DNA of 64,000 nt from Thalassovita sp. (GTDB lineage: Bacteria > Pseudomonadota > Alphaproteobacteria > Rhodobacterales > Rhodobacteraceae). Below are positions 33,074-42,363 of the stretch, piece after piece. The notes under the pieces were generated by a model. The model saw only the letters and a list, made by a program, of their open reading frames with translations. It made no database searches and had not been told where the DNA came from. Within the stretch, counting starts at the first letter, position 1, and every line of letters starts with the position of its first letter. The stretch spans positions 1 to 64,000 of the forward strand of contig NZ_OY829290.1 of the NCBI RefSeq assembly GCF_963691685.1, given 5' to 3'. Made by a program: the position numbers and the translations under genes.

Positions 33074-34213
33074 ATGACACAACAGGTGCAAGGTAAAGTG
33101 GTGGTGATTGGCTGCGGGTTTGTGGCGGATCTGTATATGCGGTCGTTTGAAACCTTTCCCAATGTGACGGTTATTGGTGCGTACGATGTGATAACGACCC
33201 GCGCCGCGACCTTTTGTAGCCACTGGAACATCCCTGCGTTCAAATCTCTGACTGCTGCGCTAGATTCCCTGCCCGAAGGCGGCATTGTGCTGAACCTGAC
33301 CAACCCGTCGGCACATTTTGAAATCAATCAGGCGGTGATTGAGGCCGGGCACCATTGCTATTGCGAAAAACCCCTGGCGATGGACATGACGGACGCGCAG
33401 GACCTGCACCGGATGGCGGAGGAGCGTGGCGTGATGCTGGCCTCAGCCCCTTGCAGTGTTCTGGGTGAGGCGGCGCAAACCCTGGCCAAGGCGGTGCGCG
33501 ATCAGGTGGCGGGCGTGCCCCGGCTGATTTACGCGGAACTGGATGATGGGTTTATCCCGCAGGCCCCGGTGGAGGATTGGCGCAGCGAAAGCGGCGCGCC
33601 CTGGCCCTATGAGGATGAATTTCGGGTCGGCTGCACGCTGGAACACGCGGGCTATTACCTCAGCTGGTTGATTGCGATGTTTGGATCGGTGCGCACGGTC
33701 GTTGCGGCCTCGGCTGAGGTCCTGCCTGACAAACGCGGTGTGCGCGGTGGCGCGCCAGATGTTTCTGTGGCGACGTTGTTCTTTGAAAACGGTCCGGTGG
33801 TGCGGCTGACCTGTTCGATCGTGGCGCCACATGATCACCAGATCCGGGTCATCGGTGACACCGGTGTGCTGGCCTTGCGCAAGGCCTGGGACAACGCGGC
33901 GCCCGTGCGGTTTTACAAACGGTTCCGGCTGCGCCGCCGTTTGATTGATAGCCCGTTTGGCAAACGGATCCGATTGACGGGACCGACCCACCCCAAGGTC
34001 GGGCGCCGCGGAGCTGCGGCGATGAATTTCACGCTGGGACCGGCTGAGATGCTGGCGGCGCTGGCCGAAAATCGCCCGTGCCGGCTGTCCAATGATTTTG
34101 CGCTTCACCTTAATGAGGTCACATTGGCCATTCAAAACGCGGGCGAAGCGACCGGGGCGCAGGCGATGACGACCACATGCACGCCGATGGACCCAATGGA
34201 TTGGGCGCATTAA
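33074..34213 (+). CDS. Gfo/Idh/MocA family sugar oxidoreductase
   Basis: A roughly 379-aa NAD(P)-dependent oxidoreductase. It has an N-terminal Rossmann VVVIGCGFVADLYM and the EKP motif (YCEKPLAMDM) supplying the catalytic lysine, followed by a C-terminal alpha/beta substrate domain. Start at 33074 (MTQQVQGKVVVIG) is preferred; an in-frame ATG at 33017 adds 19 residues. It is first in a rightward run of EPS sugar genes; NDP-sugar substrate unknown. Confidence 0.85.
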   Translation: MTQQVQGKVVVIGCGFVADLYMRSFETFPNVTVIGAYDVITTRAATFCSHWNIPAFKSLTAALDSLPEGGIVLNLTNPSAHFEINQAVIEAGHHCYCEKPLAMDMTDAQDLHRMAEERGVMLASAPCSVLGEAAQTLAKAVRDQVAGVPRLIYAELDDGFIPQAPVEDWRSESGAPWPYEDEFRVGCTLEHAGYYLSWLIAMFGSVRTVVAASAEVLPDKRGVRGGAPDVSVATLFFENGPVVRLTCSIVAPHDHQIRVIGDTGVLALRKAWDNAAPVRFYKRFRLRRRLIDSPFGKRIRLTGPTHPKVGRRGAAAMNFTLGPAEMLAALAENRPCRLSNDFALHLNEVTLAIQNAGEATGAQAMTTTCTPMDPMDWAH

Positions 34214-34241
34214 GATCGGCGGGGGCGAGAGGAATTCTGAC

Positions 34242-35288
34242 GTGCGAGATGAGGCGCCGAACGTGGGCAGCAGTGTGAAACATGAAGGCAAGGGGGCTGA
34301 CGCGCCTGTGTCGCTGCGCCTGCTGATCACCGGCGCCACGGGCTATCTGGGCCGGGAGCTGGTGCGCCAGTGCCTGATCGTGGGCCATCATCTGACGCTG
34401 ATCGTGCGCGATGCCTCGGCCTGCCCGATTGAATGGGAAATCGATCAACGGATTGAGATCATCGAAGGTGATCTGGTGGAATTGAAGGCGGTGCCACAGT
34501 CCGATGTTGTGCTGCATCTTGCGGCCTCTCTTGCCGGGGATGCCGCCACCCAGCAGCGTGACACGGTTGAGGCCAGTCGCAGCCTGTTGATCGCCGCGCT
34601 GCGGACCGAAACGCCGCCTGCTTTTGTGCTGGCCAGTTCGATGGCGGTTTATGGGGCAATGGGCTTGCGACCCGGCGAAGTGGTTGATGAAACCACCCCG
34701 CTGGAAGACGCCGCTCATCTGCGTGACACCTACTGCCGGGCCAAGCTGGGGCAGGAGTTGTTGTTCAGCACCGCCGCCTCAGACGCAGGCCTGCCGCTGC
34801 AGGTGCTGCGGATCGGTGCCATCTGGGGCCCGGGCCGGCTGTGGAATGCGCATCTGGGGATTGGCCTGGGACCAGCATTGCTGCGCCTTGAAGCGGCTGG
34901 GGACCTGCCTTTGGCGCATCTGCGGCACGCCGCGCAAGCGCTGCGACTGGCGGCTGAGGCTGCCGGGCGTGGCGAAAGCGCGGTGGTCAATGTGGTGGAC
35001 AGTGATTTGCCCAGCCGCGCGCAGTATCTGGCTGCGCACCGCAAAACGGGTTGGCCACGTCTCACACTGCCCTTGCCCTGGCGCTGGCTGGAGATTGTGG
35101 CACGTCTTACCGGATCGCGTCTGCGGTCCGGGCTGCTGAAGACCCCAACCCTACGTTATCGAATGTTGCCGCTGTGCTATGACAACGCCGCCTTGCGCCG
35201 CATGGGCTGGCAGCCAGAGGCCGGGTTTGACGACCTGATGGAAGAGGCGCTGCAAGCCACCCCTCCGCAGGAGGCACCGCGTGGCTGA
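34242..35288 (+). CDS. NAD-dependent sugar epimerase/dehydratase (extended SDR)
   Basis: A 348-aa SDR from a GTG start after GAGAGGAA. It has LLITGATGYLGRELV at about 28 and Tyr-x3-Lys in DTYCRAKLGQEL. It probably converts an NDP-sugar for EPS. Its 3' end overlaps the next glycosyltransferase by 8 bp. Confidence 0.83.
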   Translation: MRDEAPNVGSSVKHEGKGADAPVSLRLLITGATGYLGRELVRQCLIVGHHLTLIVRDASACPIEWEIDQRIEIIEGDLVELKAVPQSDVVLHLAASLAGDAATQQRDTVEASRSLLIAALRTETPPAFVLASSMAVYGAMGLRPGEVVDETTPLEDAAHLRDTYCRAKLGQELLFSTAASDAGLPLQVLRIGAIWGPGRLWNAHLGIGLGPALLRLEAAGDLPLAHLRHAAQALRLAAEAAGRGESAVVNVVDSDLPSRAQYLAAHRKTGWPRLTLPLPWRWLEIVARLTGSRLRSGLLKTPTLRYRMLPLCYDNAALRRMGWQPEAGFDDLMEEALQATPPQEAPRG

Positions 35289-36546
35289 ACCGATCAAAAT
35301 CGCCTATCTGACCGGGGAATACCCGCGCGCCACGGATACGTTTATCCAGCGCGAAGTGGCGGCCCTGCGGGAACAGGGATTTGAGGTCGCCACCTGCTCA
35401 ATCCGCCGCACCGGCGCCGAACATCTGGTTGGGGAGGAGCAAAAGGCCGAAGCGGCCCGCACCTTTCACGTGCTGGAAGCCGCCGCGCGCCCTTTGACCA
35501 GCCTGCGCGCTCACCTGCGCGCCCTGACAGCGCCCGCGCGCTATCTGCGCGCCCTGCGCCTGACGTGCCAGACCTCACCCGGTGGGGTGAAACCAATGCT
35601 GTATCAGCTGTTTTACTTTGCCGAAGCCGTAGTGCTGGCCGATCATCTGCGTCGCCAGGGCGTGCAGCATCTGCACAATCACATCGCCAAGGCCAGCTGC
35701 ACCGTTGCCATGCTCTGCCAGGAGCTGAGCGGCATCCCCTATAGTTTCACGCTGCATGGGCCGGATATCTTCTTTGAACCCATACGCTGGCGTCTGGATG
35801 TAAAGATTGCCCGGGCCAGCTTCACCGCCTGTATCAGCGATTTCTGTCGCTCGCAGGGGATGAGCTTTGCCGATCGCGCCCATTGGGAGCGGATGCATAT
35901 CGTCCACTGTGGGGTGGAGCCGGAACGCTACGTGGATGCATCGCCCGCACGGCCGGGCAATCATCTGTTGTTCGTGGGGCGGCTGGCGGCGGTTAAGGGC
36001 GTGCCGCTACTGTTGCAGGCGGTGAAAGCGGCGCGCCAGATCAGGCCTGATCTGCGGCTGACCCTGATCGGGGACGGGCCGGAACGCACCTGGTTGCAAA
36101 CTGAAGCCGAGGCGCTGGGCCTGGCGGAGGCGGTTGATTTCCTGGGCTACAGATCTCAGAGCGAGGTGGCAGAACATCTGCAGCAAGTCGATGCATTGGT
36201 TCTGCCCAGTTTCGCAGAAGGTGTGCCTGTGGTGCTGATGGAGGCGATGGCGGCTGGCCTGCCTGTGATCACCACACAGATTGCCGGTATTCCCGAGCTG
36301 GTGGAACAGGGCGTCAGTGGTCAGCTGATCCCTCCAGGGGATGCCAAGGCGTTGGAGCAGGCAATCCTGATCCTGCTGAGCGATCCGGCACAAGCGGCCG
36401 CGATGGGGGCTGCCGGGCGCGCCAAGGTGCGGGCTGAGTTTGACATTCAGCAGGAGGCCGCGCGGCTGGGCCAGCTGATCCGATCCTATCTGGCAGGTCA
36501 TCCGCCCCCCGCCAAACGACCGGACGTGGAAGGGGCCGACGGATGA
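35281..36546 (+). CDS. Glycosyltransferase family 4
   Basis: A 421-aa GT-B retaining glycosyltransferase. A GTG start follows AGGAGG. It carries FSLHGPDIFF-like (YSFTLHGPDIFFEP) N-lobe and the GT4 donor-site block PSFAEGVPVVLMEAMAAGLPV with the Glu-x7-Glu motif. Acts on lipid-linked repeat units in the cytoplasm. It overlaps the next gene by 4 bp. Confidence 0.9.
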   Translation: MAEPIKIAYLTGEYPRATDTFIQREVAALREQGFEVATCSIRRTGAEHLVGEEQKAEAARTFHVLEAAARPLTSLRAHLRALTAPARYLRALRLTCQTSPGGVKPMLYQLFYFAEAVVLADHLRRQGVQHLHNHIAKASCTVAMLCQELSGIPYSFTLHGPDIFFEPIRWRLDVKIARASFTACISDFCRSQGMSFADRAHWERMHIVHCGVEPERYVDASPARPGNHLLFVGRLAAVKGVPLLLQAVKAARQIRPDLRLTLIGDGPERTWLQTEAEALGLAEAVDFLGYRSQSEVAEHLQQVDALVLPSFAEGVPVVLMEAMAAGLPVITTQIAGIPELVEQGVSGQLIPPGDAKALEQAILILLSDPAQAAAMGAAGRAKVRAEFDIQQEAARLGQLIRSYLAGHPPPAKRPDVEGADG

Positions 36547-37526
36547 GCGGCCCAATTGCAGATGCCTCCGTCGCCGCTGTTGCCATTGGCCGCAATGAAG
36601 GGGCGCGGCTGATCCGCTGCCTGACGTCGCTGAAGGATCAGGTGGACCGGGTGATCTATGTCGATTCCGGCTCGACCGACGGTTCGGTTGCGGCGGCGCG
36701 TGAGATGGGGGTTGAGGTGGTCGAATTGGACACCACGGTGCCCTTCACCGCCGCCCGCGCCCGCAACGCTGGCTTTGCCGCATTGGGCGACACCCCGCCG
36801 CGGTTCGTGCAGTTTGTTGATGGCGATTGTGGTGTGGCGCCCGGCTGGATCGCTTCGGCCTTAGCAGGCTTTGACGGGCGGGAGGATCTGGCGGTGGTGA
36901 CCGGCTGGCGGTCCGAAATCCACCCGGAGGCAAGCATTTACAACGCTTTGGTCGAGTTTGAATGGCACCGCCCCGCTGGGGAGATCCCCGCCTGTGGCGG
37001 CGACATGATGGTGCGCAGCGCGGATTTCATCGCGGTGGGCGGCTTTGATCCAACGGTGATCGCCGCCGAGGATGATGAGTTTTGCACCCGGCTGCGTAAG
37101 TCGGGCAAACGGCTGTTGCGGATCCCGGTGGCGATGACGCAGCACGATGCGGCGATGACGCGGTTTGGCCAATGGTGGCAACGCGCTGTCCGCTCGGGCC
37201 ATGGGTTTGCGCAGGTCGGGGATCTGCACCCGGAATACTTCCGCCCGGAACGTCGGCGGGTGATGATCTTTGGCGCCCTGCTGCCGCTGCTGGCCGTGAT
37301 TGGCCTTCTCGCTCGGATGCCACTCCTGTGGGGGGCGCTGGCGCTTTACGTGCTGTCGTATGTCCGCACCGTTCAGGGGCTGCGACGCGAAGGTCTGCCG
37401 CCGAGGGCAGCACTGCATCAGGCGATTTTCCTCAGCCTGTCGAAATTTCCCAATCTTCTTGGAATGTTGCGCTACTATCTGCGCAAATCGCGTGGCCGCG
37501 CCATGCGCATCATTGAGTATAAGTAA
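36543..37526 (+). CDS. Glycosyltransferase family 2
   Basis: A 327-aa inverting GT-A enzyme. It opens AAVAIGRNEGARLIRCL, has a VDSGSTDGS nucleotide region, and DGD (FVDGDCGVAPG) as metal-binding DXD-like motif. C-terminal hydrophobic segments (about 235-285) suggest membrane association. Coupled by 4-bp overlap to the preceding GT4. Confidence 0.9.
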   Translation: MSGPIADASVAAVAIGRNEGARLIRCLTSLKDQVDRVIYVDSGSTDGSVAAAREMGVEVVELDTTVPFTAARARNAGFAALGDTPPRFVQFVDGDCGVAPGWIASALAGFDGREDLAVVTGWRSEIHPEASIYNALVEFEWHRPAGEIPACGGDMMVRSADFIAVGGFDPTVIAAEDDEFCTRLRKSGKRLLRIPVAMTQHDAAMTRFGQWWQRAVRSGHGFAQVGDLHPEYFRPERRRVMIFGALLPLLAVIGLLARMPLLWGALALYVLSYVRTVQGLRREGLPPRAALHQAIFLSLSKFPNLLGMLRYYLRKSRGRAMRIIEYK

Positions 37527-37537
37527 GGAGGCCCGAT

Positions 37538-39616
37538 TTGGCCCAGTCCCCCAAACGCATCGGCATTATCGGCGCTGGCTATATTGCCACATGGCACGCG
37601 GATGCGCTGAAGGCCTCACCCCACGCCACGGTGACAGCGATCTGTGATCTGTCGCCATCGGCGGCGCAGGATCTGGCGGCGGGCTATGGGGCGACGGCCT
37701 ATGGATCGGTGGAGGAGATGCTGGCCGCGAACACCGTGGATGCGGTGCATATTCTGACGCCGCCCAATCTGCACCGGCCGATCGCGTTGCAATGCATTGC
37801 GGCGGGGCTGGATGTGCTGGTGGAAAAACCGGTGGCCGAAAGCGCCGCCGAAGTGGCGGAGATTACGGCTGCAGCCAAGGCGGCCGGGGTGCAGTTTGCG
37901 GCCGGTCACAACTTCCTTGCAGTGCCGGCCTATGGCCGACTGAAGCGGATGGTGCAGGATGGGCGCATCGGGCGGCTTTCCGCGCTTGAGGTGCAGTGGA
38001 ACCTGCCGCTGGCACCGCTCAGATCCGGGCCCTATGGCCTGTGGCTGCTGCGTGATGCCAAGAACCTGCTGCTGGAACTGGGGCCACATCCGTTTTCGCT
38101 GGCTGTGGATCTGCTGGGGCCGCTGACGATCAAACAGCTGGAGGTCAATCACCCGATCACCCTGCCGGGCGGCGCGGTACGCCATCAGGGCTGGCGCATT
38201 CTGGCGGAGGCGGGCGATGTGGCGGTGACCCTCAACCTGTCGCTGGTGGAAACCCACGATGATCGCTCAATGACGCTGCGCGGGTCTTCCGGTGTGGCAC
38301 GGATGGATTATGCCGCCGATACGTTGGTCGTGTCGTCTGACAATGCGGCGGACTTGGTGCTGAACCCGTTTCTGAAACAGATGTCCCTTGCCGGGCAACA
38401 CCTGCGTGAGGGTGTGGTGAACGCGGCGCGTCAGCTGGTGTCGCTGAACCAGAAATCGCCTTATGGCCTGAGTTTCCGGGGCATGGTGGATGCGGTCTGG
38501 GGTGCTGCGCCCGACACCCGGTTCGGCCCCGATGCGGCGCTGCAGGTGATGCAGGCAATTGATGATACCCTCGCCAAACTGCCGACCCCGGTTGAGGCAA
38601 AGCCGGCCAAAGGCACGCCGAACCCTACCGTCATGGTGATCGGCGGCACCGGGTTTATCGGCCGCAACCTGACCCGTCGGCTGGTGGCGCAGGGCTATGA
38701 CGTGCGGGTGCTGAGCCGTGGCAGCCATGGACCCTTTGACGATATCGCTGACCATGTGGAAACCGTGGCGGTCAGCCTGCGTGATCTGGAAGGTCTGACC
38801 GAGGCGATGCAGGGCATGGATGCGGTCTTTAACCTGGCCAAGTCGATGGACACCACCTGGGAGGCGGCGCTGGAAAATGACGTGGGCACCGCCCTGCGCG
38901 TGGCGGAGGCGGCACAGGCCGCGGGCGTCAAACGGCTGATCTACACCGGCACCATTGCGTCCTATGACATGTCAGACCCCGAACAGGTGATCACCGAACA
39001 CACCGATTTTGGCGACATGTCCGAGCGGAACCTCTACGCCCGTTCTAAGGCCGAGTGTGAGGCCCGGCTGTTGGAGATGCATCGCAATCAGGGGCTGCAA
39101 CTGGTCATTGCCCGTCCGGGCATTGTGATCGGCGAAGGTGGGCCGCTGCAGCACTGGGGCATTGGCCGCTGGCATGGCGCCGGCGCGGTTCGGATCTGGG
39201 GCAATGGTCGCAACATCCTGCCCTTTGTGCTGGCCGATGATGTGTCAGACGGGCTGATCCAGATGATGGTTAACGACGCCGCTGTTGGGCAGAGTTTTAA
39301 CCTGATTGGTGAACCGATGCTGTCCGCGCGCGGGTATTTTGATGCCATCCATCAGTCCTTGGGTGCGCGGATCAAGGTGAGGCCCGGCCATCTGCATGTG
39401 TTCTGGGCGGCGGATGCGGTGAAATATGCGCTGAAAACCAAGCTGTTGCGCCGTCATGGTGTGGTGCGCCCCTCGCTCAAAGACTGGCAGAGCCGGGCGC
39501 ATTTTTCACCTTTTGACAATGCGCATCCTAAGGCGGTTCTGGGCTGGCGCCCCGAGGCGGATCAACAACGGTTCATTGAACGTGGCATTCGCGATGCCAA
39601 TCTATTTGGTCTGTAA
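37538..39616 (+). CDS. Fused Gfo/Idh/MocA oxidoreductase and NAD-dependent epimerase
   Basis: A 692-aa two-enzyme fusion from a TTG start (AAGGAGG upstream). Residues 1-350 are a Gfo/Idh/MocA oxidoreductase (IGIIGAGYIATWHADA, VEKPVAES). Residues 363-692 are an extended SDR with VIGGTGFIGRNLTRRL and Tyr-x3-Lys in LYARSKAECE. The two are normally separate; fusion suggests consecutive steps on one sugar intermediate. The linker (about 345-362) is rich in Pro, Lys and Ala. No frameshift is visible; it is a single intact reading frame. Confidence 0.85.
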   Translation: MAQSPKRIGIIGAGYIATWHADALKASPHATVTAICDLSPSAAQDLAAGYGATAYGSVEEMLAANTVDAVHILTPPNLHRPIALQCIAAGLDVLVEKPVAESAAEVAEITAAAKAAGVQFAAGHNFLAVPAYGRLKRMVQDGRIGRLSALEVQWNLPLAPLRSGPYGLWLLRDAKNLLLELGPHPFSLAVDLLGPLTIKQLEVNHPITLPGGAVRHQGWRILAEAGDVAVTLNLSLVETHDDRSMTLRGSSGVARMDYAADTLVVSSDNAADLVLNPFLKQMSLAGQHLREGVVNAARQLVSLNQKSPYGLSFRGMVDAVWGAAPDTRFGPDAALQVMQAIDDTLAKLPTPVEAKPAKGTPNPTVMVIGGTGFIGRNLTRRLVAQGYDVRVLSRGSHGPFDDIADHVETVAVSLRDLEGLTEAMQGMDAVFNLAKSMDTTWEAALENDVGTALRVAEAAQAAGVKRLIYTGTIASYDMSDPEQVITEHTDFGDMSERNLYARSKAECEARLLEMHRNQGLQLVIARPGIVIGEGGPLQHWGIGRWHGAGAVRIWGNGRNILPFVLADDVSDGLIQMMVNDAAVGQSFNLIGEPMLSARGYFDAIHQSLGARIKVRPGHLHVFWAADAVKYALKTKLLRRHGVVRPSLKDWQSRAHFSPFDNAHPKAVLGWRPEADQQRFIERGIRDANLFGL

Positions 39617-39796
39617 ACCCTGATCGGCGTCGGGCCTTAACCACGATCGCGGCACAATTTTGCCTAGGTTCTGGCGTTACCTGTCAGGGAGAACGTGCGC
39701 GATTCGCCCGAAGTTCGGGCATGTGATGTTGAAAATCGTGCCAACAACACTCTGACCTGAGGGGCTGACACCCCAAGGGACAGGGGAAGGCAAAGT

Positions 39797-40903
39797 ATGG
39801 TTGAGCAGTCGAAACGATTTCGCCGTGGCATGCGGCAGCGTCCAGCGAAGGCGCCAGAGGAGGCCCCGGTTGATCCACCGGTTGATCCACCGGTTGAGGC
39901 CTCTGTTGAGGTGCCGGCGGAGGTGACTGAAGCTGCGCCTGTTCAACGCCGTGGCCTGTTGTCGGGCAGTGGCCGCTCCGCTGAGGAGATTGCCCGCGAA
40001 GACCGTGCCCTGCGCTCTGCCTTTCCGTTTCTGGATCTGGATGATGTTGAGGTGGACGCAACGGAACGGGCGGAAGAGGTTGCGCCCGTCGCTGCACCTG
40101 AACCGCTGATCCTCAACCCAGACACCGAAGTGACCCCTGAGCCGGAGGCAGAGCAGCCGTCCGAACAGCCGCCGGGGGATGATGGCTGGAATGACCTCGG
40201 CCCGATGCCCGTGCAGCGTCAGCAAATGATGCGCAATCTGATCATCACCGCCAGCCGCAAAAACCCGGTGCATGCCGCCTTTGATGTGCTGCGCGCGCGT
40301 TTGGTGCAGGCGCTGAGTGACAATGGATGGCGCCGTGTCGCGATCACCTCCCCCACGCGGGATTGTGGCAAAACCTTTGTCTCGGTCAATTTGGCGGTCG
40401 CGCTGTCACGATATGAAAACTGCCGCACGGTTCTGATGGATATGGACATGCGCAACCCCAGTGTCGCCAAAACGCTGGGCCTGCGGGATGTCGGCAGCAT
40501 GGGCGCTTACCTGCGTGGTGAGATTGAGACTCGCGATCAGTTTTTCAAGTTCGATCAGAACGATATGTCGCTGGGGGACAATCTGGCCATCGCGATGAAT
40601 GATCGTGTGGAACCCTTCGCCAGCGAGTTGATGCAACAGCCCGCCACCCGCGATCGTCTGTCCCGGATGGAGGCGGAACTGCACCCTGATGTGGTGCTGT
40701 TTGATCTGCCGCCAGCGCTGGCCAATGACGATGTGATCGCCTTCAAATCCAATTTCGATGGGGTTCTGATCGTGATTGACGGCACCCGCACCAGTGGCGC
40801 CGAAGTGCGCGAAGTGATGCGCCGTCTGGGTGAGGATGTGCCGCTTCTGGGGGTGGTGCTGAACAAGGCCGAAGACGCCACAGGTGACGAATACGGCTAC
40901 TGA
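39797..40903 (+). CDS. CpsD/CapB-like tyrosine kinase with Pro/Glu-rich N-terminal extension
   Basis: A 368-aa BY-kinase-like ATPase. Residues 1-130 are a low-complexity, Pro/Glu/Val-rich extension with tandem repeats. The kinase core has P-loop TSPTRDCGKT (about 184-193, with Cys in a Gly position), Walker A' VLMDMDMRNPSV and Walker B VVLFDLPP. The C-terminus DEYGY carries only two tyrosines, not a full cluster. It converges 13 bp from a Wzc/GumC-type chain-length protein, its likely partner. GGGGAAGG precedes the ATG. Confidence 0.8.
   Translation: MVEQSKRFRRGMRQRPAKAPEEAPVDPPVDPPVEASVEVPAEVTEAAPVQRRGLLSGSGRSAEEIAREDRALRSAFPFLDLDDVEVDATERAEEVAPVAAPEPLILNPDTEVTPEPEAEQPSEQPPGDDGWNDLGPMPVQRQQMMRNLIITASRKNPVHAAFDVLRARLVQALSDNGWRRVAITSPTRDCGKTFVSVNLAVALSRYENCRTVLMDMDMRNPSVAKTLGLRDVGSMGAYLRGEIETRDQFFKFDQNDMSLGDNLAIAMNDRVEPFASELMQQPATRDRLSRMEAELHPDVVLFDLPPALANDDVIAFKSNFDGVLIVIDGTRTSGAEVREVMRRLGEDVPLLGVVLNKAEDATGDEYGY
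39866..39897 (+). repeat. 12-bp tandem repeat in the kinase N-terminus
   Basis: CCGGTTGATCCA occurs twice in tandem (39866-39889) and a third time partly (CCGGTTGA, to 39897). It encodes the VDPPVDPP segment; copy number may vary between strains by slippage without frame loss (12 bp = 4 codons). Confidence 0.7.
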
Positions 40904-40915
40904 GCCGACCTGCCA

Positions 40916-42199
40916 TTAAATAGTAGACAGGAAATCCAGGATCCGCGCCTTGAAGGTCAGCGGCGCCGCACCCGTGGCCAAGGTTGCCGGCGTTGCCCGC
41001 CAGAACCAGCTGCTGCGGCGTGGCTTTTTCAGCTGCGGGATGATGACCACTGGCCGGATATCCAGTTCATTCTCCACATGGCGGCTGGTGCGCAGAACCG
41101 GACTCATCAGCTCCAGCAGAAAGGCCATGCCAAGCGCAGCCAGCAGTGAGGCCACGCCACCCGCCATGGCGATCTTACGTTTGCCTGAGGAAACCGCGTA
41201 ATCCGGCACAAGGGCTGTTTCCAGCACTTCAAACCGTTCGAATTGATCCTGGCTTTCCAATTGGCGCGCCATGGCCGCTTCGGTCCGGCGGGTGGTGACG
41301 GTCTGATATTCCGCCTGCAACTGTTCCAGCTGCCGCGACATCAGGGAAAACACCCGTTCGACCTCCGGAGCTTTGGCAAGCGCCATCTCAACCACGGCCA
41401 ACCGTTCGTTCACCAGCGCCACCTGCTGGCGCAGAATATCGGCCTGACGCGCGCGTTCGTCGGCGCGCAGCCGTTCTGAGCTGGTCTCAATCTGGATTAG
41501 CTGATTTTCCAGCTCCAACTGATTGGTGCGCAGCCGCGCCAGCTGTTCACGCTGATCGGCGATGGCGCTGGGCAGTGACGGGGCGTTTTGTTCCTTGTAG
41601 CGGGCAAACTCAATTTCCAGCGCTTCGATGGCGGCGCTGATCCGGTCCTCTTCGGTTTCAAAGAAGGCCAGGGTTTGGGTTGTCTGGCTTTCGCTGCGCT
41701 TCTTGCCCTCAACCAACACCTGCGCCAGTAGCTCATTGGCCACCTCAGCGGTCTGCACCGCATTGTCCAGCCGCACCGTGATCACCAACCCCGAGGGCTG
41801 CACATCCGGCCGCCAGGCCTGGGTGGGATCGATCAGTTCGACAATCTCAACGGATTCGCGCAAAGCGGCGACCTTTTCGCCCTCGGTCAGGCTGCTTTCG
41901 CGGCTGAACAGATCAAATTTGTCGACCACCGCGGCGACGCTGTCGCGCGACATCAGCTTCTGTTCGATCAGTTTCAGCCGGTTGCGGTTGTTGCTGGTGG
42001 CAATCGCGGTGGAACCGGGCAGCGCAGCGGCCACTTGCGGGGCCTCAATCTGGATGACCGCGCTGGCCTCATAGGTGGCGGGGCGGTTCAGCGCGTAGAG
42101 CACAGACAGGATCGAGCCACAAAGCGCCACGACACAGATGAAGAACGCGCGGCGGCGGATCACCCGGTAGAGGCTGGAGAGAGAGATCAAAGGGCTCAT
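40916..42199 (-). CDS. Wzz/GumC-type polysaccharide chain-length regulator (PCP family)
   Basis: A 427-aa PCP protein. It has an N-terminal helix (RRAFFICVVALCGSILSVLYAL, about 15-36), a periplasmic domain with long coiled-coil-rich segments (about 180-330: IADQREQLARLRTNQLELEN), and a second helix (KRKIAMAGGVASLLAALGM) near 350-370. It controls polymer length and export together with a BY-kinase. No fused kinase domain; the BY-kinase at 39797 is the convergent neighbour. Start MSPLISLSSLYRVIRR (42199) is preferred over an upstream ATG. Confidence 0.85.
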   Translation of the reverse strand: MSPLISLSSLYRVIRRRAFFICVVALCGSILSVLYALNRPATYEASAVIQIEAPQVAAALPGSTAIATSNNRNRLKLIEQKLMSRDSVAAVVDKFDLFSRESSLTEGEKVAALRESVEIVELIDPTQAWRPDVQPSGLVITVRLDNAVQTAEVANELLAQVLVEGKKRSESQTTQTLAFFETEEDRISAAIEALEIEFARYKEQNAPSLPSAIADQREQLARLRTNQLELENQLIQIETSSERLRADERARQADILRQQVALVNERLAVVEMALAKAPEVERVFSLMSRQLEQLQAEYQTVTTRRTEAAMARQLESQDQFERFEVLETALVPDYAVSSGKRKIAMAGGVASLLAALGMAFLLELMSPVLRTSRHVENELDIRPVVIIPQLKKPRRSSWFWRATPATLATGAAPLTFKARILDFLSTI

Positions 42200-42363
42200 G
42201 TTACGTCCTGTTGTGCGGTACCGTCGCGAAACCTGCGGGCCAAACACGCCCGCCATGACTGTGTCACAATTTAGCAGCCCCGCCGTATTTCTACCAAGAT
42301 TTTAAGGCAAATATGGCGGAAACAATCTAATTCCAGATCGTAAATCAGCGCCACATTTGTGCC

